Below are positions 1-8,266 of a stretch of DNA of 64,000 nucleotides, piece by piece. The stretch covers positions 1,392,501 to 1,456,500 of the forward strand of contig NZ_CP014229.1 in the NCBI RefSeq assembly GCF_001553605.1. The letters run 5' to 3'. This DNA is from Desulfovibrio fairfieldensis (GTDB taxonomy: Bacteria; Desulfobacterota; Desulfovibrionia; Desulfovibrionales; Desulfovibrionaceae). Below the pieces are notes generated by a model. It ran no database searches. It saw only the letters and a list, made by a program, of their open reading frames with translations, and had not been told where the DNA came from. The first letter of the stretch is position 1. The number at the start of each line of letters is the position of its first letter. The position numbers and the translations under genes were made by a program.

Positions 1-620
1 GTCCCGGTCCGTGGATGCATGTCTTTGAGCGCGTGGTGGGCTTCTTTCTGCTGGGAACCGCTCTCTATCTGCTCTCCATTCTTCCGGTGGAAAAACACAT
101 GCATGTGCTCAGCGTCCTGTTGCTGGTCTCGCTGTGCGCCTGGCTCTGGGGACAGTTCTGCGGCGTCTCCGCGCCGCCTCTGCGACGCAGGGTGGCGGGC
201 ATCGCGGGCGGCCTTCTGCTGTTGACCGCCATTGTCTGGGTACTGCGCCCGGTGGCGCCGTTGCCGCAATGGCGTGAATTCAGCCCGGAATATTTTACGG
301 CGCAGATGGGCAAAAAGCCCATGTTGCTGGAATTCACCGCCGATTGGTGCCCCAACTGCAAATTCATGGAAGCCACGGTGCTGACCGACGAACGCCTGCG
401 CGCCTGGCAAGCCCGGTATGGGATGGAACTGATTCGTGTGGATCTGACCAACGCCAATGCCTATGCCGTGCGCCTGCTGGAGGCTCTGGGCAGCAAAAGC
501 ATTCCGTTGACGGCCCTTTTTCCGGAGGGAGACGGCGCGTCCTCGCCACTGGTGCTGCGCGACGTCTACGGGGTGCAAAGCCTGGAAAAAGCCATGAGCG
601 AAACCTTCACGGGCGGCTAG
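1..620 (+). CDS. DsbD-like protein-disulfide reductase, C-terminal part (5' end outside window)
   Basis: The reading frame is open from the first bases, so the N-terminal part of the gene lies to the left of the window. What remains is a hydrophobic stretch (several membrane segments in the first ~75 residues) followed by a thioredoxin-like domain with the active-site motif WCPNC in the context FTADWCPNCKFME. This order, membrane transporter then periplasmic thioredoxin-like domain, is that of DsbD/DipZ, which carries electrons from cytoplasmic thioredoxin to periplasmic disulfide partners. E. coli DsbD has WCVAC at this site. A CcdA-thioredoxin fusion is the alternative. Confidence 0.8.
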   Translation, partial: PGPWMHVFERVVGFFLLGTALYLLSILPVEKHMHVLSVLLLVSLCAWLWGQFCGVSAPPLRRRVAGIAGGLLLLTAIVWVLRPVAPLPQWREFSPEYFTAQMGKKPMLLEFTADWCPNCKFMEATVLTDERLRAWQARYGMELIRVDLTNANAYAVRLLEALGSKSIPLTALFPEGDGASSPLVLRDVYGVQSLEKAMSETFTGG

Positions 621-880
621 CCCACACCCTCACGGCAGGGTGGTCCGGGGATAAATTCGCCGTTATGGAGCATTTTTTTGCGTTCAACCCTAGGGAGGTT
701 TACGGAACTGTCGATAAAGCATAGTGTGCATTAGATATGTCTGTCCAAACACTGCTCACAGGCCGTACGGCATCTCTTGCCGTCGCCGGGTCGGAACGGC
801 CTGCTCTGGGCGAAAGCGCACGCTGTTCCGATTAGGTTTGTTAAAACAGCTTGACGAGCTATTGCAACAAGGGAGCGGAT

Positions 881-1357
881 ATGGATCCAAGTCAGAAAAA
901 ACAGGACGATGAACTCCTGCAACTGGTGACGTTCAGCATCGGTGAAGAGGAATTCGGGGTAAATATCCTGAAGGTGCAGGAAATCATCCGCACCATGGAG
1001 ATTACCAAGGTTCCCCGCGCGCCGGAATTTGTGGAAGGCGTCATCAATCTGCGCGGCAAGGTGATTCCGATCATTGATCTGCGGCGTCGTTTCGGCCTTG
1101 CGCCCAAGGCTCATGACAAAAACACCCGCATTATCGTGATCGAGATCAACAATATTATTGTGGGCTTTGTGGTGGACGCCGTTTCTGAGGTGCTGCGCAT
1201 ACCCGCCAGCACGGTGGAACCGCCGCCGCCGGTGGTGGCCGGCGTGGATTCCGACTATATCAGCGGCGTCGGCAAATTGCAGGATCGGCTTCTGATCATG
1301 CTGGATCTGGACAAACTGCTTTCCAGCGAAGACATGGACATGCTCAGCACCATGTAA
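881..1357 (+). CDS. cheW: Chemotaxis coupling protein CheW
   Basis: A 158-residue protein with the full CheW fold: the beta-strand start LVTFSIGEEEFGV, the INLRGKVIPIIDLR block around residues 55-70, and the VDAVSEVLRI and GVGKLQDRLLIMLDL blocks. CheW links chemoreceptors (MCPs) to the kinase CheA at the membrane array. The ATG at 881 was chosen over the upstream TTG at 851 because GGGAGCGG precedes it. It stands alone, with no cheA or cheY beside it, so it may serve an array encoded elsewhere, including the MCP at 34.1 kb. A hairpin with matching A/T flanks follows at 1400. Confidence 0.93.
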   Translation: MDPSQKKQDDELLQLVTFSIGEEEFGVNILKVQEIIRTMEITKVPRAPEFVEGVINLRGKVIPIIDLRRRFGLAPKAHDKNTRIIVIEINNIIVGFVVDAVSEVLRIPASTVEPPPPVVAGVDSDYISGVGKLQDRLLIMLDLDKLLSSEDMDMLSTM

Positions 1358-1399
1358 CAGTGTTCATCCGCGCTCCGGCATTCGGCGCGCTACAGCAAC

Positions 1400-1436
1400 A
1401 AAAGACGGACAGGCCTGAACGGTTTGCCCGTCTTTT
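1400..1436 (+). terminator. Rho-independent terminator of cheW
   Basis: Perfect 9-bp stem AAAAGACGG / CCGTCTTTT around a GC-rich loop, 43 nt after the cheW stop; the stem itself supplies the A and T flanks. Confidence 0.7.
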
Positions 1437-1463
1437 GCGTCAGTAACACATGGAGGTGACGCG

Positions 1464-1907
1464 TTGCGCATTGAAAAAATTACGACTGATAAGAAGCGCT
1501 TTCTGGAGCTGCTTTTGCTGGGTGACGAGCAGGAAGACATGATTGACCGCTATCTGGAGCGGGGCGATCTGTTCGCACTCTTTGATCCGGATCTGAAAAG
1601 CCTCTGCGTGGTCACCGACGAAGGCAAGGGAACGTGCGAACTGAAAAATCTGGCAACCTGCGCGCGCTCCCAAGGCCAGGGCTATGCCACGCGCCTGTTG
1701 GAACACGTCTTTCGCCATTATAGCGGCAAATATGAGACCATCCTGGCAGGCACGGGAGAAGAACCGCGCACACTCGCTTTTTATGAGCGTCGCGGCTTTA
1801 TTTTTTCCCATCGGCTGAAAAATTTTTTTACGGACAACTACCGTGAGCCCATTGTGGAATGCGGTGTCCGGCTGGTGGACATGATTTATTTGCGGAGAAG
1901 CCTGTAA
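1464..1907 (+). CDS. GNAT family N-acetyltransferase
   Basis: A 147-residue protein starting at TTG 1464, preceded by GGAGGTGA at an ideal distance. The acetyl-CoA binding motif A is visible as ATCARSQGQGYATRLLEHV (Q/RxxGxG/A type) near residues 65-85, followed by the FYERRGF block near 115. The family transfers an acetyl group from acetyl-CoA to an amine; the substrate cannot be told from sequence. The length is usual for a single-domain GNAT. It is monocistronic, lying between the cheW terminator and a convergent gene. Confidence 0.85.
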   Translation: MRIEKITTDKKRFLELLLLGDEQEDMIDRYLERGDLFALFDPDLKSLCVVTDEGKGTCELKNLATCARSQGQGYATRLLEHVFRHYSGKYETILAGTGEEPRTLAFYERRGFIFSHRLKNFFTDNYREPIVECGVRLVDMIYLRRSL

Positions 1908-1911
1908 GAAA

Positions 1912-1941
1912 GCGGCGGCACGGCATTGCCCGCACCGCCGC
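1912..1941. terminator. GC-rich hairpin between convergent genes
   Basis: GCGGCGG / CCGCCGC stem between the acetyltransferase stop (1907) and the stop of the minus-strand 76-aa gene (1967). It has no T run, so its function as a bidirectional terminator is only likely. Confidence 0.4.
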
Positions 1942-1966
1942 GAAACAGCGGAAAAAGCGCCGGTCT

Positions 1967-2197
1967 TTACTTGGCGGCGCGGGGAACGCGCAGCTTGCGG
2001 CTGGAGCGCAGGCGCAATTCCTCCACAATGACCTTTTCATAATCCGGGGCAATGGAGAAGTCCGCATTCATCTCTGTGCAAAGCAGATTTTCAATCTGTT
2101 GCGTTTCTTCCCAGATTTCCAGCAATTCGTCGTCAGCCAGGCTCTTGACGCGCTCCGCAAAAGGTTCTTCGTCACTGAAAGGAATACATGAACCCAT
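1967..2197 (-). CDS. Small hypothetical protein (76 aa)
   Basis: An acidic, helical-looking 76-residue protein with a basic C-terminus (RLRSSRKLRVPRAAK). No known domain recognised. Its ATG lies 1 nt after the stop of the SGNH hydrolase gene, and GAGG inside the end of that gene serves as ribosome binding site, so the two are translationally coupled. It is the last gene of the radical SAM - SGNH hydrolase unit. The coding call rests on this coupling and on ordinary codon use. Confidence 0.7.
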   Translation of the reverse strand: MGSCIPFSDEEPFAERVKSLADDELLEIWEETQQIENLLCTEMNADFSIAPDYEKVIVEELRLRSSRKLRVPRAAK

Positions 2198-2198
2198 C

Positions 2199-2837
2199 TC
2201 AGTTGCCCTCTTCGCCTATATCCGCATGCAGGAAATCACGCACAGTGTTTTGCGTCAGCAGCGTTTCAGCCATGACCGTGCAGCCTTCCGGGCCGGGATG
2301 CAGGCCGTCGCTCAAATCGTCCATATAGCTGTGGGAAGCCGCCAGAGCGGCGTGAATATCCGCGAACGGCAGCCCCAATTCCGCGCAGAGCGCGGCCTGC
2401 GCCGCACTGAGTTCGGCAATGCGTCGGCGCACGGTCGGGTCCGCCACCGGCGGCGGGCTTATGACCAAAGTCGGGGCCAGCGGCGCGGCCTCGGTCAACA
2501 TGGTCCGCAGGCAGTACATGGCCTTGTCCAAGGCCACGGGCTGACCGCCGCCCGGAGCGGCCATATCCACCACGCCCGCGCAAAAGACCAGATGCGGGAC
2601 CATGCCGGGCATCTGACGGCAATCCACTTCCTGCCGCCAGCGCCGGGCCAGATCCGCCGTGGACTGGCGGCGCGCGCCCAGGTTATAGAAGGTGGCCAGC
2701 GGGAAACGGTAGAGACCGGCCTCTTGCCCCAGCAGGACCAGACGGCTGACCCAGCCGCCGGGCATACGATTATCGTTGACGCCAAGCGTCAGGGAATCGC
2801 CGAAAAAGAACCAAGTATGGGTAAAAGCGCGTGGCAT
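2199..2837 (-). CDS. SGNH/GDSL-type hydrolase
   Basis: A 212-residue protein with the block I motif FFGDSLTLGV at residues 11-20 (nucleophile Ser in GDSL), an N-containing block (FYNLGARRQST) near 50 and the C-terminal catalytic SDGLHPG (Asp/His) near 180. These match the SGNH esterase/lipase fold, whose members cleave acyl esters on lipids, glycans or small molecules. No signal peptide is seen, so it is probably cytoplasmic. Start ATG 2837 has AGGA in front. It lies 6 nt after the radical SAM gene and 1 nt before the 76-aa gene, in one operon. Confidence 0.88.
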   Translation of the reverse strand: MPRAFTHTWFFFGDSLTLGVNDNRMPGGWVSRLVLLGQEAGLYRFPLATFYNLGARRQSTADLARRWRQEVDCRQMPGMVPHLVFCAGVVDMAAPGGGQPVALDKAMYCLRTMLTEAAPLAPTLVISPPPVADPTVRRRIAELSAAQAALCAELGLPFADIHAALAASHSYMDDLSDGLHPGPEGCTVMAETLLTQNTVRDFLHADIGEEGN

Positions 2838-2843
2838 GTGATC

Positions 2844-5504
2844 CTACGGATATGTTTGCGCGCTCGCAAAAATCTGTGCCGTTTTGAGCAGGCGCAGACG
2901 GGAACGCAGATGACTTTCAGGCCCCAGCGGCGCAAGAACGGCCAGACAGAAAAGCAGGGGCGACAGATACAGGATATGCCAGTCAGCCACAAATGTCACG
3001 GCCGCGGGCGCTTCCGCCCGTGCGTCGGCAAGCCCCGTGGAGCCCGCCTCCCACTGCCGCAAGAGGGGCCGGAGATCCGCGCTGCGCGGCCCGTTCTTGG
3101 TCTGGCGGGTGTGGGGGAAGGACGCCAGCGCGGCAAAATCCGTAAAACAGCGCACCGCGGCGGCATTTTCCTCCACCGTGGGCAGGACGAGGGAAAATGC
3201 CTCGGCCTCGGCCTGTTCCGTGCGGCGGCTTTTGTCCACCGCATCGACGCGCAGCACGGACATGCCCGGCGGCAGAAGCGGGTTCAGACGGGCGGCCACT
3301 TCTTCCGGCGCAAGAGCCTGATGCAGGGTCAGAGCAAACCATTCGGCCCTGCTTTCCACGCCCACGGGCAGAGCTCGGCCAAAGGAAAGCAGGGGCAGCG
3401 GATGAAATCCCTGGGAAAAGGACAGGGGCAGGCCCGCCCGGCGCAGGGCGCGCTCCAGCACGGCCTGTAGCTCAAGTTGGCTCAAATAGGCGCTGCCGCC
3501 CATTTTGCTGTGCCAGATGCGGTATTGGGCCGCCTTGAGGGTGAGCTCCGCCGCGATCTGGGGCGGGCGGCTGGACTGGGGGCGGCAGATCAGCCGCCCT
3601 TCGGCATCGCGCCGGGCTTCGTGCGCATTCTGGTCGCGCTGGCTGAAGATCAGACGATTGCGGTGCAGGGCAGCATCCGGTTCCGCCGCGACGGTGGCGT
3701 GCGGCAAACGCGAAGGCCCGGCCTTGGTGTCGCACGCGCCGCATTGGCGGCAGGCCCCGTAGCGGCAATCCTGGGTAATTTTTTCCGCCAGGGCGCGCTC
3801 CCGTTCGCGCAGTAAAAATTCCTCGGAAACTCCGGCCTCCAGATGGCTCCAGGGCAGGGGGCCGCCCGCCTCGCGCGCGCCGATGCAGGCTTGGGCGCTG
3901 ATGCCGCATTCGTCCAGGGCTTCCAGCCAGGGCGCGAGGTCAAAGCCTTCCATCCAGCTGCAAAAAATCGCTCCCTTGTGATAGGCTTTCTCCACCACGT
4001 CGGCCATGCGGCGGTCCGCACGGGACAGCACGCCTTCCAGATGACTCATGGCCGGTTCATGCCAGCGCAGTTTCAGGCATTTCTGGCCCTTGAACAATTC
4101 GCGCACCAGATGAACCCGACGGCTGATCTCCTCCCGGCTGATCTGGGCTTCCCACTGGAAGGGCGTGAAGGGCTTGGGCACAAAGGGCGACAGGGCGGCC
4201 GTGACTTGCAGGCGGGGTCCGCCGCGCCCGGCGGCGTCGCGCACCTTGCGGCAGAGATCGGCAATGGCGGCCAGGTCTTCGTCCGTTTCCGTGGGCAGGC
4301 CGATCATAAAGTAAAGCTTGACCAGCCGCCAGCCGTGTTCCAGCAGTTTCTGGGCGTGCAGCAGCAGTCCCTCTTCGCTGACGCCCTTGTTGATGACGTC
4401 GCGCAGGCGCTGGCTGCCCGCTTCCGGAGCCAGGGTGCAGCCGGTGCGCCGCAGATCGGCCATGCGTTCGATGATCTCGTCGTCGATGGAGCCCACGCGC
4501 AGTGAAGGCAGGGAAAGACTGATCTGTTCGCGGGCGCAACGGTCCAGCACGCCGTGGCAAAGTGTCTTGAGGGCGGAAAAATCTCCGGTGCTCAAGGAAA
4601 GAAAGGATATTTCGTCAAAACCGGTTTCATGCAGGCAGTCGTCCAGCAGGCTGGTAATATTTGCCAGGGAACGCTCGCGCACGGGCCTGTAGACCATGCC
4701 CGCATGGCAGAACCGGCAGCCGCGCGTACAACCACGGGCGATTTCCAGGGAAAGGCGGTTGTGCACCGCGCCCACGGGTACCACCTGCCGTGTGGGATAG
4801 ACTGCCGTGTTCAGATCCGCCACAATACGCCGCGCCGGGCGGGTGTAATCGGGCAGCAGGGGGACAAGCGCGCCGTCTTCTCCGGGCGCGAAAAGCGACG
4901 GCACATAGACGCCGGGGATCAGCCGCGCCTCGCGCAGCAGCTGATCACGGCTCCAGCCGTGATCCAGAGCGCGTTCCAGCAGGCGCAGCACGTCGGGCAG
5001 GCTTTCTTCGCCGTCTCCCAGAACCATCAGATCCATGAAGGGCGTCAAAGGTTCGGCGCTCAACAGCGCGCCGCCGCCCGCGATGACCAGGGGACAGGCC
5101 GTCAGGTCCTGGCCGCGTTGCGCGGAGCGCAGGGGAATGCCCGCCAGATCCAGCATGTAGAGCACATTGGTATAGCAGAGCTCATGCGTGATGGAAAAAG
5201 AGACGCAGTGCAAGCGGGCCAGGGGCGTGTCCGACTCCAAGGTACAGAGCGGAGCGTTATTGGCGCGCAGAACGGCCCCGGCTTCGCGGTCCGGGGCCAT
5301 GGCCCGCTCGGCCCACCAAGCCTCGTGGGCGTTGACGATGCCGTAAAGGATCTTCTGTCCCAGGTAGGACATGCCCACCTCATAGGTGTCGGGAAAAGCC
5401 AGGGCCATGCGCAAGCGCACACGCGCGGGGTCTTTGCGGCAGGCGCCGTCTTCTATACCGGCAAAACGGCTGGGTCTGGGCAGCAAGGGCAGAAGGTCGC
5501 GCAT
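2844..5504 (-). CDS. B12-binding-like radical SAM protein fused to a DUF2344 domain (TIGR03960/TIGR03936 type)
   Basis: An 886-residue protein. The N-terminal ~230 residues resemble the cobalamin-binding-like domain of this family. The radical SAM core follows with the iron-sulfur motif CTRGCRFC (Cys259, Cys263, Cys266, i.e. CxxxCxxC). From about residue 640 comes the TIGR03936/DUF2344 domain (KMGGSAYLSQLELQAVLERA, then the SFGRALPVGVES block). In many bacteria the two parts are separate neighbouring genes; here they are one chain. The reaction is not established for the family. It heads the unit that continues into the SGNH hydrolase and a 76-aa protein. Start ATG 5504 has GAGG upstream. Confidence 0.9.
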   Translation of the reverse strand: MRDLLPLLPRPSRFAGIEDGACRKDPARVRLRMALAFPDTYEVGMSYLGQKILYGIVNAHEAWWAERAMAPDREAGAVLRANNAPLCTLESDTPLARLHCVSFSITHELCYTNVLYMLDLAGIPLRSAQRGQDLTACPLVIAGGGALLSAEPLTPFMDLMVLGDGEESLPDVLRLLERALDHGWSRDQLLREARLIPGVYVPSLFAPGEDGALVPLLPDYTRPARRIVADLNTAVYPTRQVVPVGAVHNRLSLEIARGCTRGCRFCHAGMVYRPVRERSLANITSLLDDCLHETGFDEISFLSLSTGDFSALKTLCHGVLDRCAREQISLSLPSLRVGSIDDEIIERMADLRRTGCTLAPEAGSQRLRDVINKGVSEEGLLLHAQKLLEHGWRLVKLYFMIGLPTETDEDLAAIADLCRKVRDAAGRGGPRLQVTAALSPFVPKPFTPFQWEAQISREEISRRVHLVRELFKGQKCLKLRWHEPAMSHLEGVLSRADRRMADVVEKAYHKGAIFCSWMEGFDLAPWLEALDECGISAQACIGAREAGGPLPWSHLEAGVSEEFLLRERERALAEKITQDCRYGACRQCGACDTKAGPSRLPHATVAAEPDAALHRNRLIFSQRDQNAHEARRDAEGRLICRPQSSRPPQIAAELTLKAAQYRIWHSKMGGSAYLSQLELQAVLERALRRAGLPLSFSQGFHPLPLLSFGRALPVGVESRAEWFALTLHQALAPEEVAARLNPLLPPGMSVLRVDAVDKSRRTEQAEAEAFSLVLPTVEENAAAVRCFTDFAALASFPHTRQTKNGPRSADLRPLLRQWEAGSTGLADARAEAPAAVTFVADWHILYLSPLLFCLAVLAPLGPESHLRSRLRLLKTAQIFASAQTYP

Positions 5505-5527
5505 GATATCCTCATTTGAGCCGGGGT

Positions 5528-5557
5528 ATAAAAAAGGCGGCGCTCAACGCCGCCTTT
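5528..5557 (-). terminator. Rho-independent terminator of the Sm-like gene
   Basis: Stem AAAGGCGGCG / CGCCGCCTTT with a 5-nt loop; read on the minus strand it ends in a run of six T. It closes the gene at 5584-5928 just before the radical SAM gene start. Confidence 0.85.
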
Positions 5558-5583
5558 ACTAAGACTGGATGTTCGGAACCGCT

Positions 5584-5928
5584 TTACTTGATCAGGCCGC
5601 TGCCGTTGCCGCCGGGCAGGGGACCGGAGCCGAACTGCATCTTGCCGAGGCCACCGGCCACAGTGAGGTTGGTGCTGGCTTCGATGTACTTGTCCTGAAG
5701 TTCCTTGGGCGTATCGGCATAGCGGTAGAGGAAAGTTTTTCCCTCCAGCGTGCCGCTGAAATTGGGTTCAAAGGGATAACCGTAGGGCAGCATCATCATC
5801 TGCACGCCCTGCTGAGTGGGGATGCTCTGGATGGCGGCCACGTCATTGAGGCAGTCTTTTTCCTGATCATATTTGCCGATGACCAGTTCACCCGTCACCA
5901 GCTTCATCAAGCGGATATCATAAGCCAT
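5584..5928 (-). CDS. Small conserved protein with Sm/LSm-like N-terminus
   Basis: A 114-residue protein. ATG 5928 was chosen because GAGGAG precedes it; a longer frame upstream has no such site and unlikely composition. The N-terminus (VKLVTGELVIGKYD-like strand-turn-strand pattern, residues 7-20) resembles the opening of Sm-like folds, and the C-terminus is a Gly/Pro-rich tail (GSGPLPGGNGSG). The middle carries MMMLPYGYPFEPN. The Sm-like reading is a weak structural inference; it could equally be an unrelated small beta protein. It has its own terminator and is transcribed away from rnc. Confidence 0.7.
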   Translation of the reverse strand: MAYDIRLMKLVTGELVIGKYDQEKDCLNDVAAIQSIPTQQGVQMMMLPYGYPFEPNFSGTLEGKTFLYRYADTPKELQDKYIEASTNLTVAGGLGKMQFGSGPLPGGNGSGLIK

Positions 5929-6030
5929 GCTTTGCTCCTCATAAGTAGTTGGATTTAGGTAGGCATTGGCGGAGCGCATGTCAAGGGATTTTCTGTTGCC
6001 ATCAGCCGCGAAACGGCTACATTGGGGGGC

Positions 6031-6792
6031 ATGAGCAAGGATGATTTTCCTATCGGCGCGACGCCGCCGCAGGCCCGTATCGCCCTGGAAGAAAAGCTGG
6101 GCCATGTCTTCGCCCGCCCGGAACTGCTGGATCTGGCCCTGACCCACAGTTCCTGGGCCAATGAGTATTCCGGTGGGCAGCACCATAATGAACGGCAGGA
6201 ATTTCTGGGCGACGCCGTGCTGGAACTCTGCGTTTCCTGGGAGCTGTTCCGCCGTTTTCCGGAGGCGCGGGAAGGGGAGCTGACCAAGCTGCGCGCGCGT
6301 CTGGTGAGCACGGTCAGCCTAGCTGAACGGGCGCGGGAATTCGGCCTGGACAGCCTGCTGAAGCTGGGCAAGGGCGAGGAACGCCAAGGCGGCCGCAGCC
6401 GCGATTCCGTACTCAGCGACGTGCTGGAGGCGGTGCTTGCCGCAGTATACGAAGATGGCGGTTTTACCGCCGCGCAGGCGGCGGTGGCCCACATCTTCGC
6501 GCCGCATTGGCCGCGAGCGGCCGGGGAACCGCAGAGGAAGGATTATAAGACACGCTTGCAGGAAGTGGCGCAGCAATTATTCAGGGAGCGGCCGGTGTAC
6601 GTGCAACTGGCAAGCCATGGCCCGGAACACGCCAAAATTTTTGAAGTTTCCCTGCATCTGCCGGACGGCAGAGAATTCACGGCCAGCGGCACAAGCTGCA
6701 AAAAAGCCGAGCAGGAAGCAGCCCGCCAAGCCCTGAACTCGCTGGAACATGCTGAAGAAAACCCGGATGCCCGTCCTTTCCTGACTCCATAA
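6031..6792 (+). CDS. rnc: Ribonuclease III
   Basis: A 253-residue protein. Residues 1-150 form the endonuclease domain with the signature NERQEFLGDAVLEL (canonical NERLEFLGD) and the second acidic motif DVLEAVLAAVYEDGG holding the metal-binding Asp/Glu. Residues ~165-235 form the double-stranded RNA-binding domain (DYKTRLQEVAQQLF ... SCKKAEQEAARQAL). The enzyme cuts double-stranded RNA, maturing rRNA and some mRNAs. ATG 6031 follows a GGGGGG run that can act as ribosome binding site; the in-frame TTG at 6022 adds only three residues. It is alone on the plus strand, convergent with fliC. Confidence 0.95.
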   Translation: MSKDDFPIGATPPQARIALEEKLGHVFARPELLDLALTHSSWANEYSGGQHHNERQEFLGDAVLELCVSWELFRRFPEAREGELTKLRARLVSTVSLAERAREFGLDSLLKLGKGEERQGGRSRDSVLSDVLEAVLAAVYEDGGFTAAQAAVAHIFAPHWPRAAGEPQRKDYKTRLQEVAQQLFRERPVYVQLASHGPEHAKIFEVSLHLPDGREFTASGTSCKKAEQEAARQALNSLEHAEENPDARPFLTP

Positions 6793-6812
6793 GTCGGTGT
6801 ATTACGCGAAAG

Positions 6813-6841
6813 CCGGGCCGGAAAATTTTTTCCCGGCCCGG
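6813..6841. terminator. Hairpin between convergent rnc and fliC
   Basis: CCGGGCCGG / CCGGCCCGG stem with an A/T-rich loop, 20 nt after the rnc stop. No T tract follows on the plus side. Confidence 0.5.
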
Positions 6842-6897
6842 GGGCACGGCCCCCGGGCCTCCCGTCTTTGGTCTGCCACAGCCTATGTAGAGATGGC

Positions 6898-7806
6898 CTA
6901 GCCGCCGATGAGCTGCATGGCCATCTGGGGCAGCGAGTTAGCTTGCGAAAGCATGGCTACCGCACTCTGACTCAAAATCTGGGTACGGACGAACTGCGTC
7001 ATTTCCGTGGCGACGTCCACGTCGGAAATGCGGGATTCCGCGGACTGGAGATTTTCAGCCTGAGTGTTCAGGTTGGTGATGGTATTCTCCAGGCGGTTCT
7101 GCATGGCGCCCAGGTGCGCGCGGATCTTGTCCTTGGAGACGATGGCGTCGGTCAGAGCCACCAGGGTCTCTTGGGCCGCTTCCTGGGTCGAAATGGTGCC
7201 GCCGGCGCGCAACTGGCCGGTGGCGGCGTCGATGGCTTGGTTGCCCACGCCCAAGGCCGAGGCCGTGCAGCTGCCGATGGTGATGTAATAATAGTCTTCG
7301 GCGGAATCGTTGCCCGTGCCGAAGTGAACCTTCAGCTTGCCGGTGGCGGTCATGCCGCTGCCGTCGTGCGAGCTGGAAGACAGGGTGCCGTCCAACAGCT
7401 TGATGCCGTTGAAATCCGTGGCATTGGCGATACGGGTAATTTCCGAGGCCATGGCCTGGTATTCGGACTCGATCATCAGGCGCTGGGTGGAATCATAGGT
7501 GCCGGTGGCGGCCTGTTCGGCCAGTTCCTTCATGCGGGTCAGTTTTTCGTCGATGACGCCCAGCGCGCCGTCGCCGGTCTGGATCAGGGAAATCGCGTCG
7601 TTGGCATTGCGCGCGCCCTGGTGCAGGGTGGCGATGTCCGCGCGCTGCAATTCGCGGATGGCCAGTCCGGCGGCGTCGTCAGCCGCGCTGTTGACCCGCA
7701 GGCCCGTGGAAAGGCGCTCGGTGGACTTGCTCAGTTGCGAATAATGCGCGTTCAGGTTTCGGGCCGTGTTGGCGGCCATCATATTGTGGTTTATGACCAA
7801 AGACAT
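6898..7806 (-). CDS. fliC: Flagellin
   Basis: A 302-residue flagellin. The conserved D0/D1 N-terminus (MSLVINHNMMAANTARNL ... STGLRVNSAADDAAGLAI) and C-terminus (ISDVDVATEMTQFVRTQIL ... ANSLPQMAMQLI) that form the filament core are intact. The variable central part (about residues 140-200, rich in Ser/Gly/Thr) is short, so this is a compact flagellin. ATG 7806 follows a strong AAGGAGG; an upstream in-frame extension lacks a site. A sigma-54 promoter lies 42-57 nt before the start. Hook and glycosyltransferase genes lie upstream on the same strand. Confidence 0.96.
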   Translation of the reverse strand: MSLVINHNMMAANTARNLNAHYSQLSKSTERLSTGLRVNSAADDAAGLAIRELQRADIATLHQGARNANDAISLIQTGDGALGVIDEKLTRMKELAEQAATGTYDSTQRLMIESEYQAMASEITRIANATDFNGIKLLDGTLSSSSHDGSGMTATGKLKVHFGTGNDSAEDYYYITIGSCTASALGVGNQAIDAATGQLRAGGTISTQEAAQETLVALTDAIVSKDKIRAHLGAMQNRLENTITNLNTQAENLQSAESRISDVDVATEMTQFVRTQILSQSAVAMLSQANSLPQMAMQLIGG

Positions 7807-7847
7807 GGGACACCTCCTTGGGTGGTTACTAAGCTGTACCCATGAAT

Positions 7848-7863
7848 TGCAACCCATGTGCCA
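7848..7863 (-). promoter_or_regulatory. Sigma-54 promoter of fliC
   Basis: Read on the minus strand the site is TGGCAC-N5-TTGCA, an exact match to the -24/-12 consensus. Transcription would start near 7837, giving a leader of about 30 nt with the AAGGAGG site. RpoN itself is encoded at 27.5 kb. Confidence 0.85.
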
Positions 7864-8148
7864 ATTTTATTTTATTATTATATTTTAATATGTTATTTAA
7901 TTATGTTGCGGGTGGGGAAAATTTTTCCTCCTGTTGAGTGCTGCATTTTTGGCGCTGATGCGCGCTGCTTTTGGGGGCTTGGCGCGCTGTCCGGAAGGAG
8001 ATCGCCTGTGCCGCCTTCGGCCGCACGGCGCTTCGCCGGGAAAGGCACAGGGCGAGTCCGTGCCCGCAATGCGTTTCGGAATGGCCCGGCGGCGGGCGTC
8101 ATGGGCAGATAGCTTGCGTACCTTTCCGACCGGAACGAAAAGACGCGA
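7864..8148. other. Upstream region of fliC, no gene seen
   Basis: The first ~70 bases upstream of the fliC promoter are very AT-rich, then the sequence returns to high GC. No convincing ORF with a ribosome binding site is present. Binding sites for a sigma-54 activator would be expected here but none can be named from sequence. Confidence 0.5.
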
Positions 8149-8176
8149 AAAGCGCCGACCAAATGGTCGGCGCTTT
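8149..8176 (-). terminator. Terminator of flgE
   Basis: Perfect 12-bp stem AAAGCGCCGACC / GGTCGGCGCTTT with a 4-nt loop, ending in TTTT on the minus strand, 90 nt after the flgE stop. It separates the hook operon from fliC. Confidence 0.85.
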
Positions 8177-8266
8177 GTACGGAGAAAGCCGGATTGCAGC
8201 GCTATCCCTTCGCTGTCGGGCGTCCACCCGATGTGAACGCCCGATATTCCGGGCGGCGGCGTCAGC

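Noticed and set aside
710..717. Sigma-28-like box GTCGATAA before cheW
   Set aside because: The -35 part at the proper spacing does not match, and the leader would be about 155 nt; too weak to list as a promoter.
2052..3470. 472-aa plus-strand open frame
   Set aside because: Antisense to three coupled minus-strand genes with recognised domains or overlaps.
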